Counted from the first letter of the stretch, positions 1 to 6,674 are shown. The stretch: 8,417 nt of DNA from Opitutaceae bacterium (GCA_031254955.1 JAIRTK010000370.1:1-8417), one strand, 5' to 3'. Notes: generated from the sequence alone by a model not told the origin. Translations and numbers: made by a program.

Positions 1-30
1 TGAGATTTATCCTTTTGTAGTCCGATTTTG

Positions 31-130
31 CTCTTTCTCTTTATTCTTTATCTTTCCTCTTTCTCTTCCTTCCTCCCATTACTGGTTGGAAACGAGGAGA
101 AAGAGAAAGATAAAGAGGAAAGAGAAAGAA
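31..130 (-). repeat. Long imperfect hairpin, pyrimidine arm against purine arm
   Basis: Positions 31-66 are almost purely pyrimidine, and about 95-130 are almost purely purine. The reverse complement of the second arm matches the first over roughly 36 bp with three mismatches and one single-base indel. The spacer is about 28 bp. Read in the sense of the minus-strand genes, the pyrimidine arm comes first, the same order as the element at 3581-3708. It could be a degenerate member of the same interspersed family, a bidirectional 3'-end hairpin, or simply a decayed low-complexity repeat. No coding function is apparent. Confidence 0.65.
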
Positions 131-200
131 ATGTGCAGCACGGCGGCTATCCATCCAAAAGAATAAATTTTGTTCGGAATTGGTATAACTGATGTTGCGC

Positions 201-316
201 GGCGGTGGTAGGGAGGCCTCTCCGAGGCCTCCGCGACAACGCGCCGATTCCTCCATGAAACTCAAACCGTCCACCCCGTCCGGCGGAGGCCTCGGAGAGG
301 CCTCCCTACCTCCGCC
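201..316. repeat. Inverted pair of nested palindromes (two hairpin units)
   Basis: Two 34-bp arms at 201-234 and 283-316 are reverse complements of each other with a single mismatch (GGCGGT versus GGCGGA). They are separated by 48 bp. Each arm is itself a perfect hairpin: stem GGAGGCCTC, loop TCC or GGA, stem GAGGCCTCC, at 212-232 and 285-305. The DNA or RNA can therefore form either two small hairpins or one long stem. The architecture resembles bacterial REP/BIME-type palindromic units, but I see no transposase (TnpA-REP) gene in the window. Confidence 0.8.
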
Positions 317-371
317 GTATACCGTTTGTCACGGCGAAAGCCGGGGGAGAGGGGCGGCGCGGAGCGCTGTC

Positions 372-390
372 CACGGGCGAGTCGCCCGTG
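372..390. repeat. Short GC-rich palindrome
   Basis: CACGGGCGA at 372-380 and TCGCCCGTG at 382-390 are perfect reverse complements around one central G. Realistically this gives an 8-bp stem with a 3-nt loop. It lies between the nested palindromes and the 9-bp-phased tandem repeat. There is no T-tract on either side, so it is not a classical intrinsic terminator. It may be one copy of a dispersed palindromic repeat. Confidence 0.6.
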
Positions 391-417
391 CCATGCTATC
401 CCCTCGGGTGTCCTGTC

Positions 418-545
418 TGTGCCATATGTCCCGCCCGTGTCATCCGCCTCGTCTGTGCGGTCCGTGCACTCCGTCTCGTCTGTGCTATCAGAATCGCCTG
501 TGCCTGCCGAACTGTCTGTGCCTGCCGAATCGCTCGTGCCAGCCG
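418..545. repeat. Degenerate tandem repeat in strict 9-bp register
   Basis: The pentamer YGTGY (TGTGC, CGTGC or CGTGT) recurs at 418, 436, 454, 463, 481, 499, 517 and 535, with a decayed copy (CGTCT) at 472. Every interval is 9 or 18 bp. The clearest part is three consecutive 18-bp units at 492-509, 510-527 and 528-545, each close to AATCGCCTGTGCCTGCCG. Because the period is a multiple of three, several frames stay open. In one minus-strand frame it reads as Thr-Asp/Ser-rich tripeptides. I interpret it as a non-coding minisatellite rather than part of a protein, since it lies beyond the lyase stop codon and no credible gene uses it. Confidence 0.75.
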
Positions 546-584
546 TTTCGGCTTGTCTCTTGGCGTTTGCGTCGCGGGGGTGGT

Positions 585-3488
585 TTATTTCGGCATCTGG
601 TCGCCGATGAGGGCGAGGCATTCGATGGCGGCGAGGCTCCATTGGGCGGCGTCGTTGGTTGATACCCAGGCGGCTTCGTCCACGGGATTCAACACTTCCG
701 GGCCTTCGAGGCGGCGGGTCTGGAGCGCGGCGCGGGTGTCGGCCTGGCCGTGGTCGGCGAAATCGCCTTGGGAAAATTCCGCCCAGGCGCGCGCGGCTAG
801 TTTTTTGTCGCCGATCATCTTCGCGGCGTAGGCGGTGAGGCGCGAGTGCGCCTGGCGGAGGCCGTTGCCGCGGAGGTCGGCGCCGAGCGCGGCGTGTTGT
901 TCGTCTTTCGGCGCGGAGTAGAGCGTGCAGTAGTGGAGCCAGGCTTTGGCGAAGCCTTCGTATTCGGGCTGGCCGGCGGTGAGTTGGATGAGTTCGGCGA
1001 AGGTCTCGACCGCGCCGAAAACGGAGTCGAGGTGCGAGACGCCGATGGTTTTGCCGCTGCCGCCGGGGCGTCCGCGCACGGTGAGCGGTTCGAGGCTGCC
1101 GGTGGCGATTTGGTAGCCGTAGCGGTCGCTGGTGAAGAAGCCGGCGGGCATCGCGCCCCAGTCGCGCAGGCCGCGCAGGAGTTTGTCGCGGTGGCGGGGG
1201 TCGCCGCCGCGTTCCCATTCGGTGAGCCAGGCGACGGCGAGGTTGGCCCAGTCGGTGCCGAAGCTGAGGCGCGAGTCGTATTTGCCGAGCGGGGTGGCGC
1301 GGGTGAGTTTGCGCGCGGGGTCGACGGTGTTGAGGATTTGGTCCACGTCGAGGAGTTCGCGCATGAGGTCGCCGGTGCGTTCGTCGGCGGTGAGGTAGTA
1401 GTAGATCCGGCGGTAGGCGGCGGTGCTGATGCGGACTTGTTTGGCGGAGCAGCCCCAGTGCTGGACGTTGTGGCGTGTGCCGAGTCCGGCGAAGGGGCCG
1501 GCGTGATAGACGTCGACTTCGCCGGTGTGGCGGGTCATGGCTTCGGCGAGGCGGAACACGTCGGCGCGGCCAGTGCGGAGGAAGTAATACCAGAGCCAGA
1601 GGTCGGTCGAGAGTTCGGAGTTGTCCCAGGCGAAGCCGCCGATGTCGTATTTCCAGACGTGGCGGTCGCGGTCGTAGCTGTGCATGACGTCGCCGTAGTG
1701 CCAGAAGCCGTACCAGTGGCGTTGGTCAATTTGTTTGCGGTGGTAGTCGAACTGCCAGTCGAGGCGTTCTTCGATGGCGGCTTTGGCGGGGGTGGAGCGG
1801 TCGGGCAGTGTCCAGAGGGCGCCGAAGACGTTGGCGTCGAGCATGGTCCGGGGCGCGCAGACGAGCCGGGGCGGCGTGCTCACGGCGGCGGCCATTTCGG
1901 CGAGGCGGTGGCGCGCCGGGGTGGCGGCGAGTGCCCAGAGCATGATTTCGCTGGTGCGGGCGATGCCGTGCGCGTTGCCGTAGCCGGGTTCGTAGTCTTC
2001 GTAGGTGATTTCGAGTCCGCCGTCGTATTGTTTGCGGAAGTCGTCCATGCCCATGCCGTCGTGGTAGAAGCGGAGGTCCATCGGTTGCGCTTCGGGAGAA
2101 TACATCCAGAGGGTGACTTCGGCGTGGTCGGTGTGCGCGTCGCGGATGTCGAGTTGGGTGGGGTGGCGTTGCCAGAAGTCGCGCAGGCCGAAGGCCACGC
2201 CGCCGCCGGTGGCGCCGCCGATGTAGCCGGTGCCGGGGGCGCGGCGGCCTTGGTCAACGTCGATCCAGCCGTGGCCGGGCTGGGTGCGTTTGCGGATGGT
2301 GAAGGCGTTGGCCGCGAGTTGGGCGAGGGTGTAGTCGCCCCAGGCGGGGATGTAGCGCAGGCGTTCGCGGACTTGCGGATTAAAGGTTTCGACGGGGGGG
2401 CAGGGGAGGCCGGCGAGTTGGGCGGTTTTGATCGGGCCGGGCCGGGTGCGTCCGTCGGGGTCGCGGCGCAGGCCGGTGAGGCCGCGCACGGCTTCGGCCC
2501 AGAGGCCCCGGCCTTCGCCGGCGAGGCGCACGTGGCGGTCGTGCGGGAGGTCGGTCATGGGCACGTCGAAGCGCACGCCGATGCCGCGCAGGAAGTCTTT
2601 TTCCGGGTCGCCGTCGTAAACGAAGGAGTGCAGGAGGCGCACGGCGTCGGCGCCGGCGTAAAAGTAGAGGCGCACGGTGAAGGGGAGCCAGGCGCGGGGG
2701 GCGGTGTTATCGGGGGCGGGGGCGGCGGTGTTGGGCGCGGGCGCGGCGGCGGAGGAGGCGATCCGGCGGTGCCGGCCTTCGATTTTCACCACGGCGCGCA
2801 CGGGGCCGGTTTGTTCGATGGTGACGGCGGCGATGTCGCTTTCAAAGGCGGTGGTGATGGGCGCGCTTCCGGCGGGGCGCGGGTTGGCGGGGCGCGCGGC
2901 GTCGGGGGTGGTGTCGGGGGTGTTGGTGTTTAGGGCGACGAGGCGTCCGTTGACCAGCACGTCGTGTCCGTCGCGCGCGATGGCGCGGAGGAGGGTGGCG
3001 CCGGATTTCGCGATGGTGGCGCGGATGATGCCGGTGTCCACCACCACGCTGCCGGCGGCGTCGCGCACCGTGACGGCGTGCGCGGGCGCGGCGGGGGTTT
3101 GGCCGGGGGCGAGCGCGAGGCCGTCGTCGATTTCGATGCCGGCGGGGATGGCGTGCGCGGTCCATTTGAGCGAGCCGTCGGGCCAGAAGGCGGTGGGCCA
3201 GCTTTGCACGGGGAGGGATTGTCCGGCGGTGTCGCGCAGGGCGAATGTGGTGTCGTTCGCGATGGCGCCGCGCGGCCAGGGCATGCCCCAGGTGGCGCCG
3301 TTGTTGAGCGCGGGCGCGGCGCCGTCGAGCCAGCGGATGGAGCCGCGCGCGGGTGGCGGGGCGGACGCGGCGGTGGCGGTGGCCGGGGAGGGTGGCGCGG
3401 CGCGGAGGGCGGCGGGGACTTGCGCGGCGGCGGCGACAAGGGCGGCGTTTTTGACGAAGGAGCGGCGGGAAAGGGGTTTTGAGTTCAT
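585..3488 (-). CDS. Tat-exported exo-rhamnogalacturonan lyase-like protein (PcRGLX/YetA family)
   Basis: A 967-residue exported protein resembling PcRGLX/YetA proteins (PL26-type exo-rhamnogalacturonan lyases). Characterised members cut the galacturonate-rhamnose backbone of rhamnogalacturonan I by beta-elimination. The N-terminus has a textbook Tat signal: SRRSFVK at residues 7-13, a hydrophobic Ala-rich stretch to about 30, and probable cleavage near ALRA/APPS. The expected domain order is an N-terminal RIFT barrel (about 48-205, with the typical GAxWGMPWPRG and FWPDGSLKW stretches), a central beta-sandwich (about 210-490), then an alpha/alpha toroid rich in Trp, Tyr and His (about 500-960). 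An Ala/Pro-rich low-complexity loop lies at 246-265. I chose the ATG at 3488 because the longer frame from 3560 adds 24 Pro/Ser-rich residues that would bury the Tat signal. No Shine-Dalgarno is visible; the leader is C-rich. The neighbouring rhaM supports a rhamnose-releasing role. The exact substrate is inferred. Confidence 0.85.
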   Translation of the reverse strand: MNSKPLSRRSFVKNAALVAAAAQVPAALRAAPPSPATATAASAPPPARGSIRWLDGAAPALNNGATWGMPWPRGAIANDTTFALRDTAGQSLPVQSWPTAFWPDGSLKWTAHAIPAGIEIDDGLALAPGQTPAAPAHAVTVRDAAGSVVVDTGIIRATIAKSGATLLRAIARDGHDVLVNGRLVALNTNTPDTTPDAARPANPRPAGSAPITTAFESDIAAVTIEQTGPVRAVVKIEGRHRRIASSAAAPAPNTAAPAPDNTAPRAWLPFTVRLYFYAGADAVRLLHSFVYDGDPEKDFLRGIGVRFDVPMTDLPHDRHVRLAGEGRGLWAEAVRGLTGLRRDPDGRTRPGPIKTAQLAGLPCPPVETFNPQVRERLRYIPAWGDYTLAQLAANAFTIRKRTQPGHGWIDVDQGRRAPGTGYIGGATGGGVAFGLRDFWQRHPTQLDIRDAHTDHAEVTLWMYSPEAQPMDLRFYHDGMGMDDFRKQYDGGLEITYEDYEPGYGNAHGIARTSEIMLWALAATPARHRLAEMAAAVSTPPRLVCAPRTMLDANVFGALWTLPDRSTPAKAAIEERLDWQFDYHRKQIDQRHWYGFWHYGDVMHSYDRDRHVWKYDIGGFAWDNSELSTDLWLWYYFLRTGRADVFRLAEAMTRHTGEVDVYHAGPFAGLGTRHNVQHWGCSAKQVRISTAAYRRIYYYLTADERTGDLMRELLDVDQILNTVDPARKLTRATPLGKYDSRLSFGTDWANLAVAWLTEWERGGDPRHRDKLLRGLRDWGAMPAGFFTSDRYGYQIATGSLEPLTVRGRPGGSGKTIGVSHLDSVFGAVETFAELIQLTAGQPEYEGFAKAWLHYCTLYSAPKDEQHAALGADLRGNGLRQAHSRLTAYAAKMIGDKKLAARAWAEFSQGDFADHGQADTRAALQTRRLEGPEVLNPVDEAAWVSTNDAAQWSLAAIECLALIGDQMPK

Positions 3489-3580
3489 GAGCGGGGGAGG
3501 GGGAGGGATGCGAGGCGAGGGCGAGGAGATGCGGGACGAGGGTGGATGCGAGGGGGCCAAAGGCGTTTTCGTTTTCTTGC

Positions 3581-3708
3581 TCTAATCGTTCTCGTTTCTG
3601 TTTTTTGTTTTCGTTCTCTTTTTCTTTTCTGTTTTCGTTCTTTTTTCTGTTTTCGCCATGTTTCGAGAACGAGAACGAGAAAGAGAACGAGAACGAGAAT
3701 GATTAAGA
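3581..3708 (-). repeat. Interspersed hairpin element with GAGAAC hexamer array (3' of rhaM)
   Basis: Positions 3665-3700 are six hexamers (GAGAAC, GAGAAC, GAGAAA, GAGAAC, GAGAAC, GAGAAT), preceded by GTTTC and followed by GATTAAGA. The facing arm from 3581 is pyrimidine-rich (TCTAATCGTTCTCGTT, then degenerate TTTTCGTTCTC copies). The two ends pair well over the outer 16 or so bases and imperfectly further in. In gene sense the (TTCTCG)n arm begins about 20 nt after the rhaM stop codon. The element fills most of the 232-bp gap between rhaM and the lyase gene, leaving about 90 bp before the lyase start. It could form a long hairpin between the two messages or act as a 3'-end signal. Confidence 0.75.
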
Positions 3709-3720
3709 GGGGGAAGGTTT

Positions 3721-4035
3721 TTAATCGAGGTGGAAGACTTCGCGGAGGTCGCGGGAAACGGGGCTGTTGTCGGGATTGCTGGGCATGATGTCGCCCATGA
3801 ATTTCCACCAGCGCCGGCAGGCGTCGGTCTGCGCGACGGCGGCCCAGCGCTCTTCGCTTTCGATTTCGACGTAGCCGAAGAGTTGGTGCGTCTTTTCGTC
3901 GAGGAAGATGGAGTAGTTGTGGCTGCCGTGGCTTTTCAACTCGGCGGCGAGATCGGCCCAGATGGGCGAGTGACGGCGTTGGTATTCGGCCTCCTGGCCG
4001 GGGTTCACGCTCATGAGGAATGCTTTTCGGATCAT
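3721..4035 (-). CDS. rhaM: L-rhamnose mutarotase
   Basis: A 104-residue protein, the same length as E. coli RhaM (YiiL) and clearly similar to it. The shared blocks are MIRKAF at the start, EYQRRHxPIW at 17-26, [11 protein letters not shown] at 33-43, VEIESEERW at 56-64, RRWWK at 74-78, NPDNSPVS at 87-94 and a C-terminal EVFxL. RhaM interconverts alpha- and beta-L-rhamnopyranose in the cytoplasm so that the anomer needed by rhamnose isomerase is available quickly. Tyr18, His22 and the Trp residues (64, 76, 77), positions associated with the sugar site in the family, are all present. It has no signal peptide. The gene stands alone between the symporter and the lyase gene, 414 bp and 232 bp away, with repeats on both sides. 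No clear Shine-Dalgarno precedes the ATG. No rhamnose isomerase, kinase or aldolase gene is in the window. Confidence 0.96.
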   Translation of the reverse strand: MIRKAFLMSVNPGQEAEYQRRHSPIWADLAAELKSHGSHNYSIFLDEKTHQLFGYVEIESEERWAAVAQTDACRRWWKFMGDIMPSNPDNSPVSRDLREVFHLD

Positions 4036-4080
4036 GTTGGGTTTTTTGGATGATTAAGGGTTAAGGGAAAATCAGAGGGC

Positions 4081-4141
4081 GGGGGTGGTGTGTGGTGGTG
4101 TGTGAGGGAGGATGGTGTGTGTGGGGGGATGGTGTGTGTGG
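4081..4141. repeat. GT-rich direct repeat
   Basis: The 15-mer GGATGGTGTGTGTGG occurs twice, at 4110-4124 and 4127-4141, a 17-bp period. Before it, from about 4085, are looser GGTGGTGTGTG copies. On the sense strand of rhaM this gives a C/A-rich, G-poor stretch of untranslated leader. It is a simple-sequence repeat with no evident function. Confidence 0.6.
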
Positions 4142-4242
4142 AGATGATGGGGGCTGGCTGCATTTTTTGTGTCTTTTGTGTCTTGTCAGGCCATTGGGTT
4201 GCGTCTCGTGGTGCGGCGGAGGGGTTGGGTTTGGGGTTTATC

Positions 4243-4323
4243 CTCACGCGGAGGCGCGGAGACATGGAGAAAACCTTTTTTGACAAGGGGGCGTTTCTTT
4301 GCGTCTCCGCGTCTCCGCGTGAG
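4243..4323. repeat. 81-bp inverted repeat with 23-bp arms
   Basis: The left arm, 4243-4265, starts CTCACGCGGAGGCGCGGAGA. The right arm, 4301-4323, ends CCGCGTCTCCGCGTGAG. The reverse complement of the right arm matches the left at 20 of 23 positions. The inner part is AT-richer and contains CCTTTTTTGAC. Each arm also has an internal GCGGAG direct repeat. The form suggests a small non-autonomous, MITE-like interspersed repeat or a stable hairpin in the transcript between the symporter and rhaM. There is no coding potential. Confidence 0.75.
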
Positions 4324-4391
4324 TTTCATGGTGGATGGGTTTGTTTTCGTCCGTCGAAAATAGCGGCGAGCATTCTTTTTGTTTGCGCGGC

Positions 4392-4434
4392 GTTTCGAGA
4401 ACGAGAACGAGAACGAGAATGAGAACGATTTTTT
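4392..4434 (-). repeat. GAGAAC hexamer array (3' of the symporter gene)
   Basis: Five hexamers (GAGAAC three times, GAGAAT, GAGAAC) occupy 4397-4426. They are preceded by GTTTC and followed by GATTTTTTAA. The GTTTCGAGAAC boundary is identical to the array at 3665-3700, and the orientation is the same. In gene sense it reads (TTCTCG)n and begins about 23 nt after the symporter stop codon. Unlike the copy behind rhaM, it has no facing complementary arm here, so it is a single-arm version. Confidence 0.8.
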
Positions 4435-4449
4435 AATGAGGAGGGGGCT

Positions 4450-6660
4450 TTACGCGCCGGTGGCGAGTTTGAGCAGGCCCCAGAAGAGGAGGATGATCAC
4501 ACCGGAGCCGGCGCAGCAGGCAATGAAGCCGACGGTGTCCTGTCTGTCCCACTTGCCAAACTCCCACGAGGAGTTTTTGCCGAGGAGTTTGGTGTGGTCG
4601 AAGCGGCGGGGGTTGCGGCGTGTTTCCTCGATGGCCTGCGTCTCAAGCTCGGGCGTGTCGCCGACGGGCGTCTTCATCTTGCCGTAGAAGAAATCGACCT
4701 GCGTCGGGTTGCGGTTGCGGGTCATCAGGCTGGCGAGCACGAGCACGAGGAAGGGCAGGAGCGCGTCCACGTAATAGCGGAGGTTTTCGCGTTGGCGCCG
4801 GGTCATTTTCGCGGAGTCCACGATGCCGAGTTTCGTGGCCATGTAGTTTTCCATGTCGAAACGGTTGTTGATGCTGCCGAGGTTGCCGCCGCCTTGGAGA
4901 GGGCTGTCCGGGTCGTCCTTGTTCACGCGGGTGACGGTTTTCCAATACACGGGGGCGGGGCGTCCGTCCGCTTCGACGGAGGAGATGGCGAGCGCCTGGC
5001 TGTTGCGCATGGCGGGAATCCAGGAGCCGACGATGGGGAAGGCGACGTTGAGGCCGATGGCGAGGATGAGCGAGATCCAGGCGGCGGGCAGCGTGGCGCG
5101 GCGCCAAAAGAACATCACCATGATGAGCACGCCGAAGGGCACGTTGACGGTGATGACGAGTTGCACGATGGCCATCATGGTCCCGTCGGCGTTTTTGGTG
5201 GCCGCCGCGAGCAGGCCGCCGATGACGAGCACGGCGCAAATCGTGCACCGCGCGACAAACACGCCGCGCGCCTCGCTGGCCTCCGGGCGGAAAATGCGGA
5301 AGATGTTTCGCGTAAAGAGCGCGGAGACGGCCATCGACTTCGCGGCGAGGTTGGACATCACGCCGGCGATGACGCCGGCGAGCATCAGGCCGATGAGTCC
5401 GGGGATGGGGCCGAGGAGCCGCTCGGAGAGCATGCCCCACGCGGTGTCGGCGTCGGCGAGCGCGTCCGGCCCGACGAAGAGCGCGGCGGCGATCAGGCCG
5501 GCAAATGTCCACAGGATGATCATGAGGCGTTTGCCATAGAGGCCGACGACGCCCATGCGCGCGGCGGTTTCGTTTTTCGCGGAGCCCATGATGTTCATGT
5601 TCGGGCTGAGCGCGTTCATCTGGATGAGGCCGGCAAGCGTGAGCGGGATGATGCCCCAGATGTTGAGGTCGCCGCCGAACAGGTCGAACATGCGCGCGGG
5701 CACCTTTTGCGCGAGTTGGTCCCAGCCGCCGATGGCGTAGAGGCCGGTCGGGATCAGCAGAATCGAGAACACGATGATCAACGTGCCTTGCAAGGCCTCG
5801 GCGACCGCCGCCGCCTGCATGCCGCCGAGCACCATGTAGGCGCCGACGACCGCGATGAACAGCAGGTAGAAGCCCCATTTGTATTTGTTGGGGCGGAGCA
5901 CGGAGACGTTGCTGTAGAGGTCGCCGCGCGCCTTCGCGTCGCGCAAATCCGCCAGCCGCTGCTGTTGCGCGGTCGTGAGCGGGGCGGGCTGGCTGGCAAA
6001 CAGCTCGCGGTCCCGGGCCATGTCCTCCTCAAGCTCGGCGATGCGGCCACGCTCCGCGCCGGTGCGCGCCGCCTCGGGGATCGCCCCCAGGCGCGCAAGC
6101 TCGGCGACGGCCAGCGACACGCGCTGCCGGGTCTCAAGGGCGCGCATCTCGCGGAAGCTCTCGACGGCCTTGCGCTCGTGCTCCGTCCACGACGACTCGG
6201 GCTTGTTGACCAGCGAGGCCGTGATGGTGTAGGCCGTGAAACTGCCGAAGCCGATCAGCAGCACCGCCACGCAAATCTGGAACATCGAATAAAACACCCC
6301 CATGTTGCGGCTGTTGAAACGATCGACAAAGAGGTCGGCCATCGTGAGCAGGCGCACGCGGCGAAACCAGACGTTCATGAACCAGTAGTAGGGGTTGATG
6401 AAAATCACCAGAAACGAATACCAAGAGTGCGCGGCGCCCTTGTCATAGACAAAGCTGGCGTTCGACACCGCGCCCTGCGGCTCGGTGGCGTTGCCGAAGT
6501 TGAGGAACGCCTGGTAGAGCTTGCCGAGCTTGCGCCCCGCGAGGAAATAACTCTCCTCGCCCTTGGAGGAAGCGGCCTTGGCGCGGCGTCCGATATATAT
6601 AATGGCGAGGAAATACCCGAAAACGACGAGTAGGTCCCAAATGGAGATGCCTTTGAACAT
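4450..6660 (-). CDS. Sodium:solute symporter family transporter with a large polar insertion
   Basis: A 736-residue inner-membrane protein of the SSS family, which uses a sodium gradient to import sugars and other small solutes. About 13 hydrophobic segments can be read, at roughly 6-24, 80-100, 120-150, 262-280, 291-310, 334-350, 378-396, 417-435, 467-487, 496-517, 524-548, 632-645 and 708-730. Family-like stretches are FLAGRKLG (39-46), VLGGMQAAAVAEALQ (277-291) and the helix AGVIAGVMSNLAAKSMAVSALFTRNIF (428-454), which corresponds to the sodium-site helix; its usual MSS reads MSN here. Two soluble insertions make it longer than the usual 500-600 residues: a highly charged helical segment at about 152-260 and a polar loop at about 550-625. 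The substrate is probably rhamnose or an unsaturated galacturonyl-rhamnose, judged only from the neighbours. The start is chosen because translation enters the first membrane helix at once. No Shine-Dalgarno is visible. Confidence 0.9.
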   Translation of the reverse strand: MFKGISIWDLLVVFGYFLAIIYIGRRAKAASSKGEESYFLAGRKLGKLYQAFLNFGNATEPQGAVSNASFVYDKGAAHSWYSFLVIFINPYYWFMNVWFRRVRLLTMADLFVDRFNSRNMGVFYSMFQICVAVLLIGFGSFTAYTITASLVNKPESSWTEHERKAVESFREMRALETRQRVSLAVAELARLGAIPEAARTGAERGRIAELEEDMARDRELFASQPAPLTTAQQQRLADLRDAKARGDLYSNVSVLRPNKYKWGFYLLFIAVVGAYMVLGGMQAAAVAEALQGTLIIVFSILLIPTGLYAIGGWDQLAQKVPARMFDLFGGDLNIWGIIPLTLAGLIQMNALSPNMNIMGSAKNETAARMGVVGLYGKRLMIILWTFAGLIAAALFVGPDALADADTAWGMLSERLLGPIPGLIGLMLAGVIAGVMSNLAAKSMAVSALFTRNIFRIFRPEASEARGVFVARCTICAVLVIGGLLAAATKNADGTMMAIVQLVITVNVPFGVLIMVMFFWRRATLPAAWISLILAIGLNVAFPIVGSWIPAMRNSQALAISSVEADGRPAPVYWKTVTRVNKDDPDSPLQGGGNLGSINNRFDMENYMATKLGIVDSAKMTRRQRENLRYYVDALLPFLVLVLASLMTRNRNPTQVDFFYGKMKTPVGDTPELETQAIEETRRNPRRFDHTKLLGKNSSWEFGKWDRQDTVGFIACCAGSGVIILLFWGLLKLATGA

Positions 6661-6674
6661 GATGGAGGAGGGGA

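Larger units (their letters stand above)
1..584. other. Gene-free, repeat-rich region downstream of the lyase gene
   Basis: I see no believable gene in this stretch. The reading frames crossing it are low-complexity translations of repeats or shadows of the neighbouring gene. It holds four separate repeat structures, entered individually: a long pyrimidine/purine hairpin, a pair of nested palindromes, a short GC-rich hairpin and a 9-bp-phased tandem repeat. The lyase gene ends at 585 reading towards this region, so these elements lie in its 3' flank. A short hairpin (AGCCG, loop of 3, CGGCT at 541-553) lies about 30 nt beyond the lyase stop but has no U-tract, so it is not a convincing intrinsic terminator. 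Confidence 0.7.
4036..4449. other. Intergenic region between symporter and rhaM, filled with repeats
   Basis: No gene is supported here. The stretch contains, from low to high coordinate, a GT/CA-rich direct repeat, two TTTTGTGTC copies (about 4157-4174), an 81-bp inverted repeat with 23-bp arms, and a GAGAAC hexamer array next to the symporter stop. In gene sense this is the 3' region of the symporter followed by the leader of rhaM. The roughly 45 bp just upstream of the rhaM ATG are AT-richer but give no convincing -35/-10 pair. Whether rhaM has its own promoter cannot be decided from sequence. Confidence 0.6.

Noticed and set aside
492..545. Three 18-bp units as a CRISPR array
   Set aside because: The repeats are contiguous, without spacers, and too short and degenerate for CRISPR. 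No cas gene is nearby.
541..553. Hairpin after the lyase stop codon as an intrinsic terminator
   Set aside because: The stem has only 5 bp and is followed in gene sense by a GC-rich sequence rather than a U-tract.
262..1218. A 318-codon minus-strand open frame through the tandem repeat
   Set aside because: The first two-thirds is an Arg/Pro-rich out-of-frame shadow of the lyase C-terminal region, and the rest translates the 9-bp repeat and the palindromes. There is no start context or domain.
846..2933. A 695-codon plus-strand open frame antisense to the lyase gene
   Set aside because: It is rich in Gly, Ala, Val and Glu with no recognisable domain, which is typical of the reverse strand of a high-GC gene. 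The opposite strand encodes a clear Tat-signal enzyme over the same bases.
3489..3560. A longer N-terminus for the lyase, starting at 3560
   Set aside because: The extra 24 residues are Pro/Ser-rich and would put the twin-arginine motif in the interior, abolishing a signal that is otherwise ideal from the ATG at 3488.
4594..6633. A 679-codon plus-strand open frame antisense to the symporter gene
   Set aside because: Its translation is His/Asp/Arg/Gly-rich without membrane segments or motifs, and it mirrors codons of the well-supported symporter.
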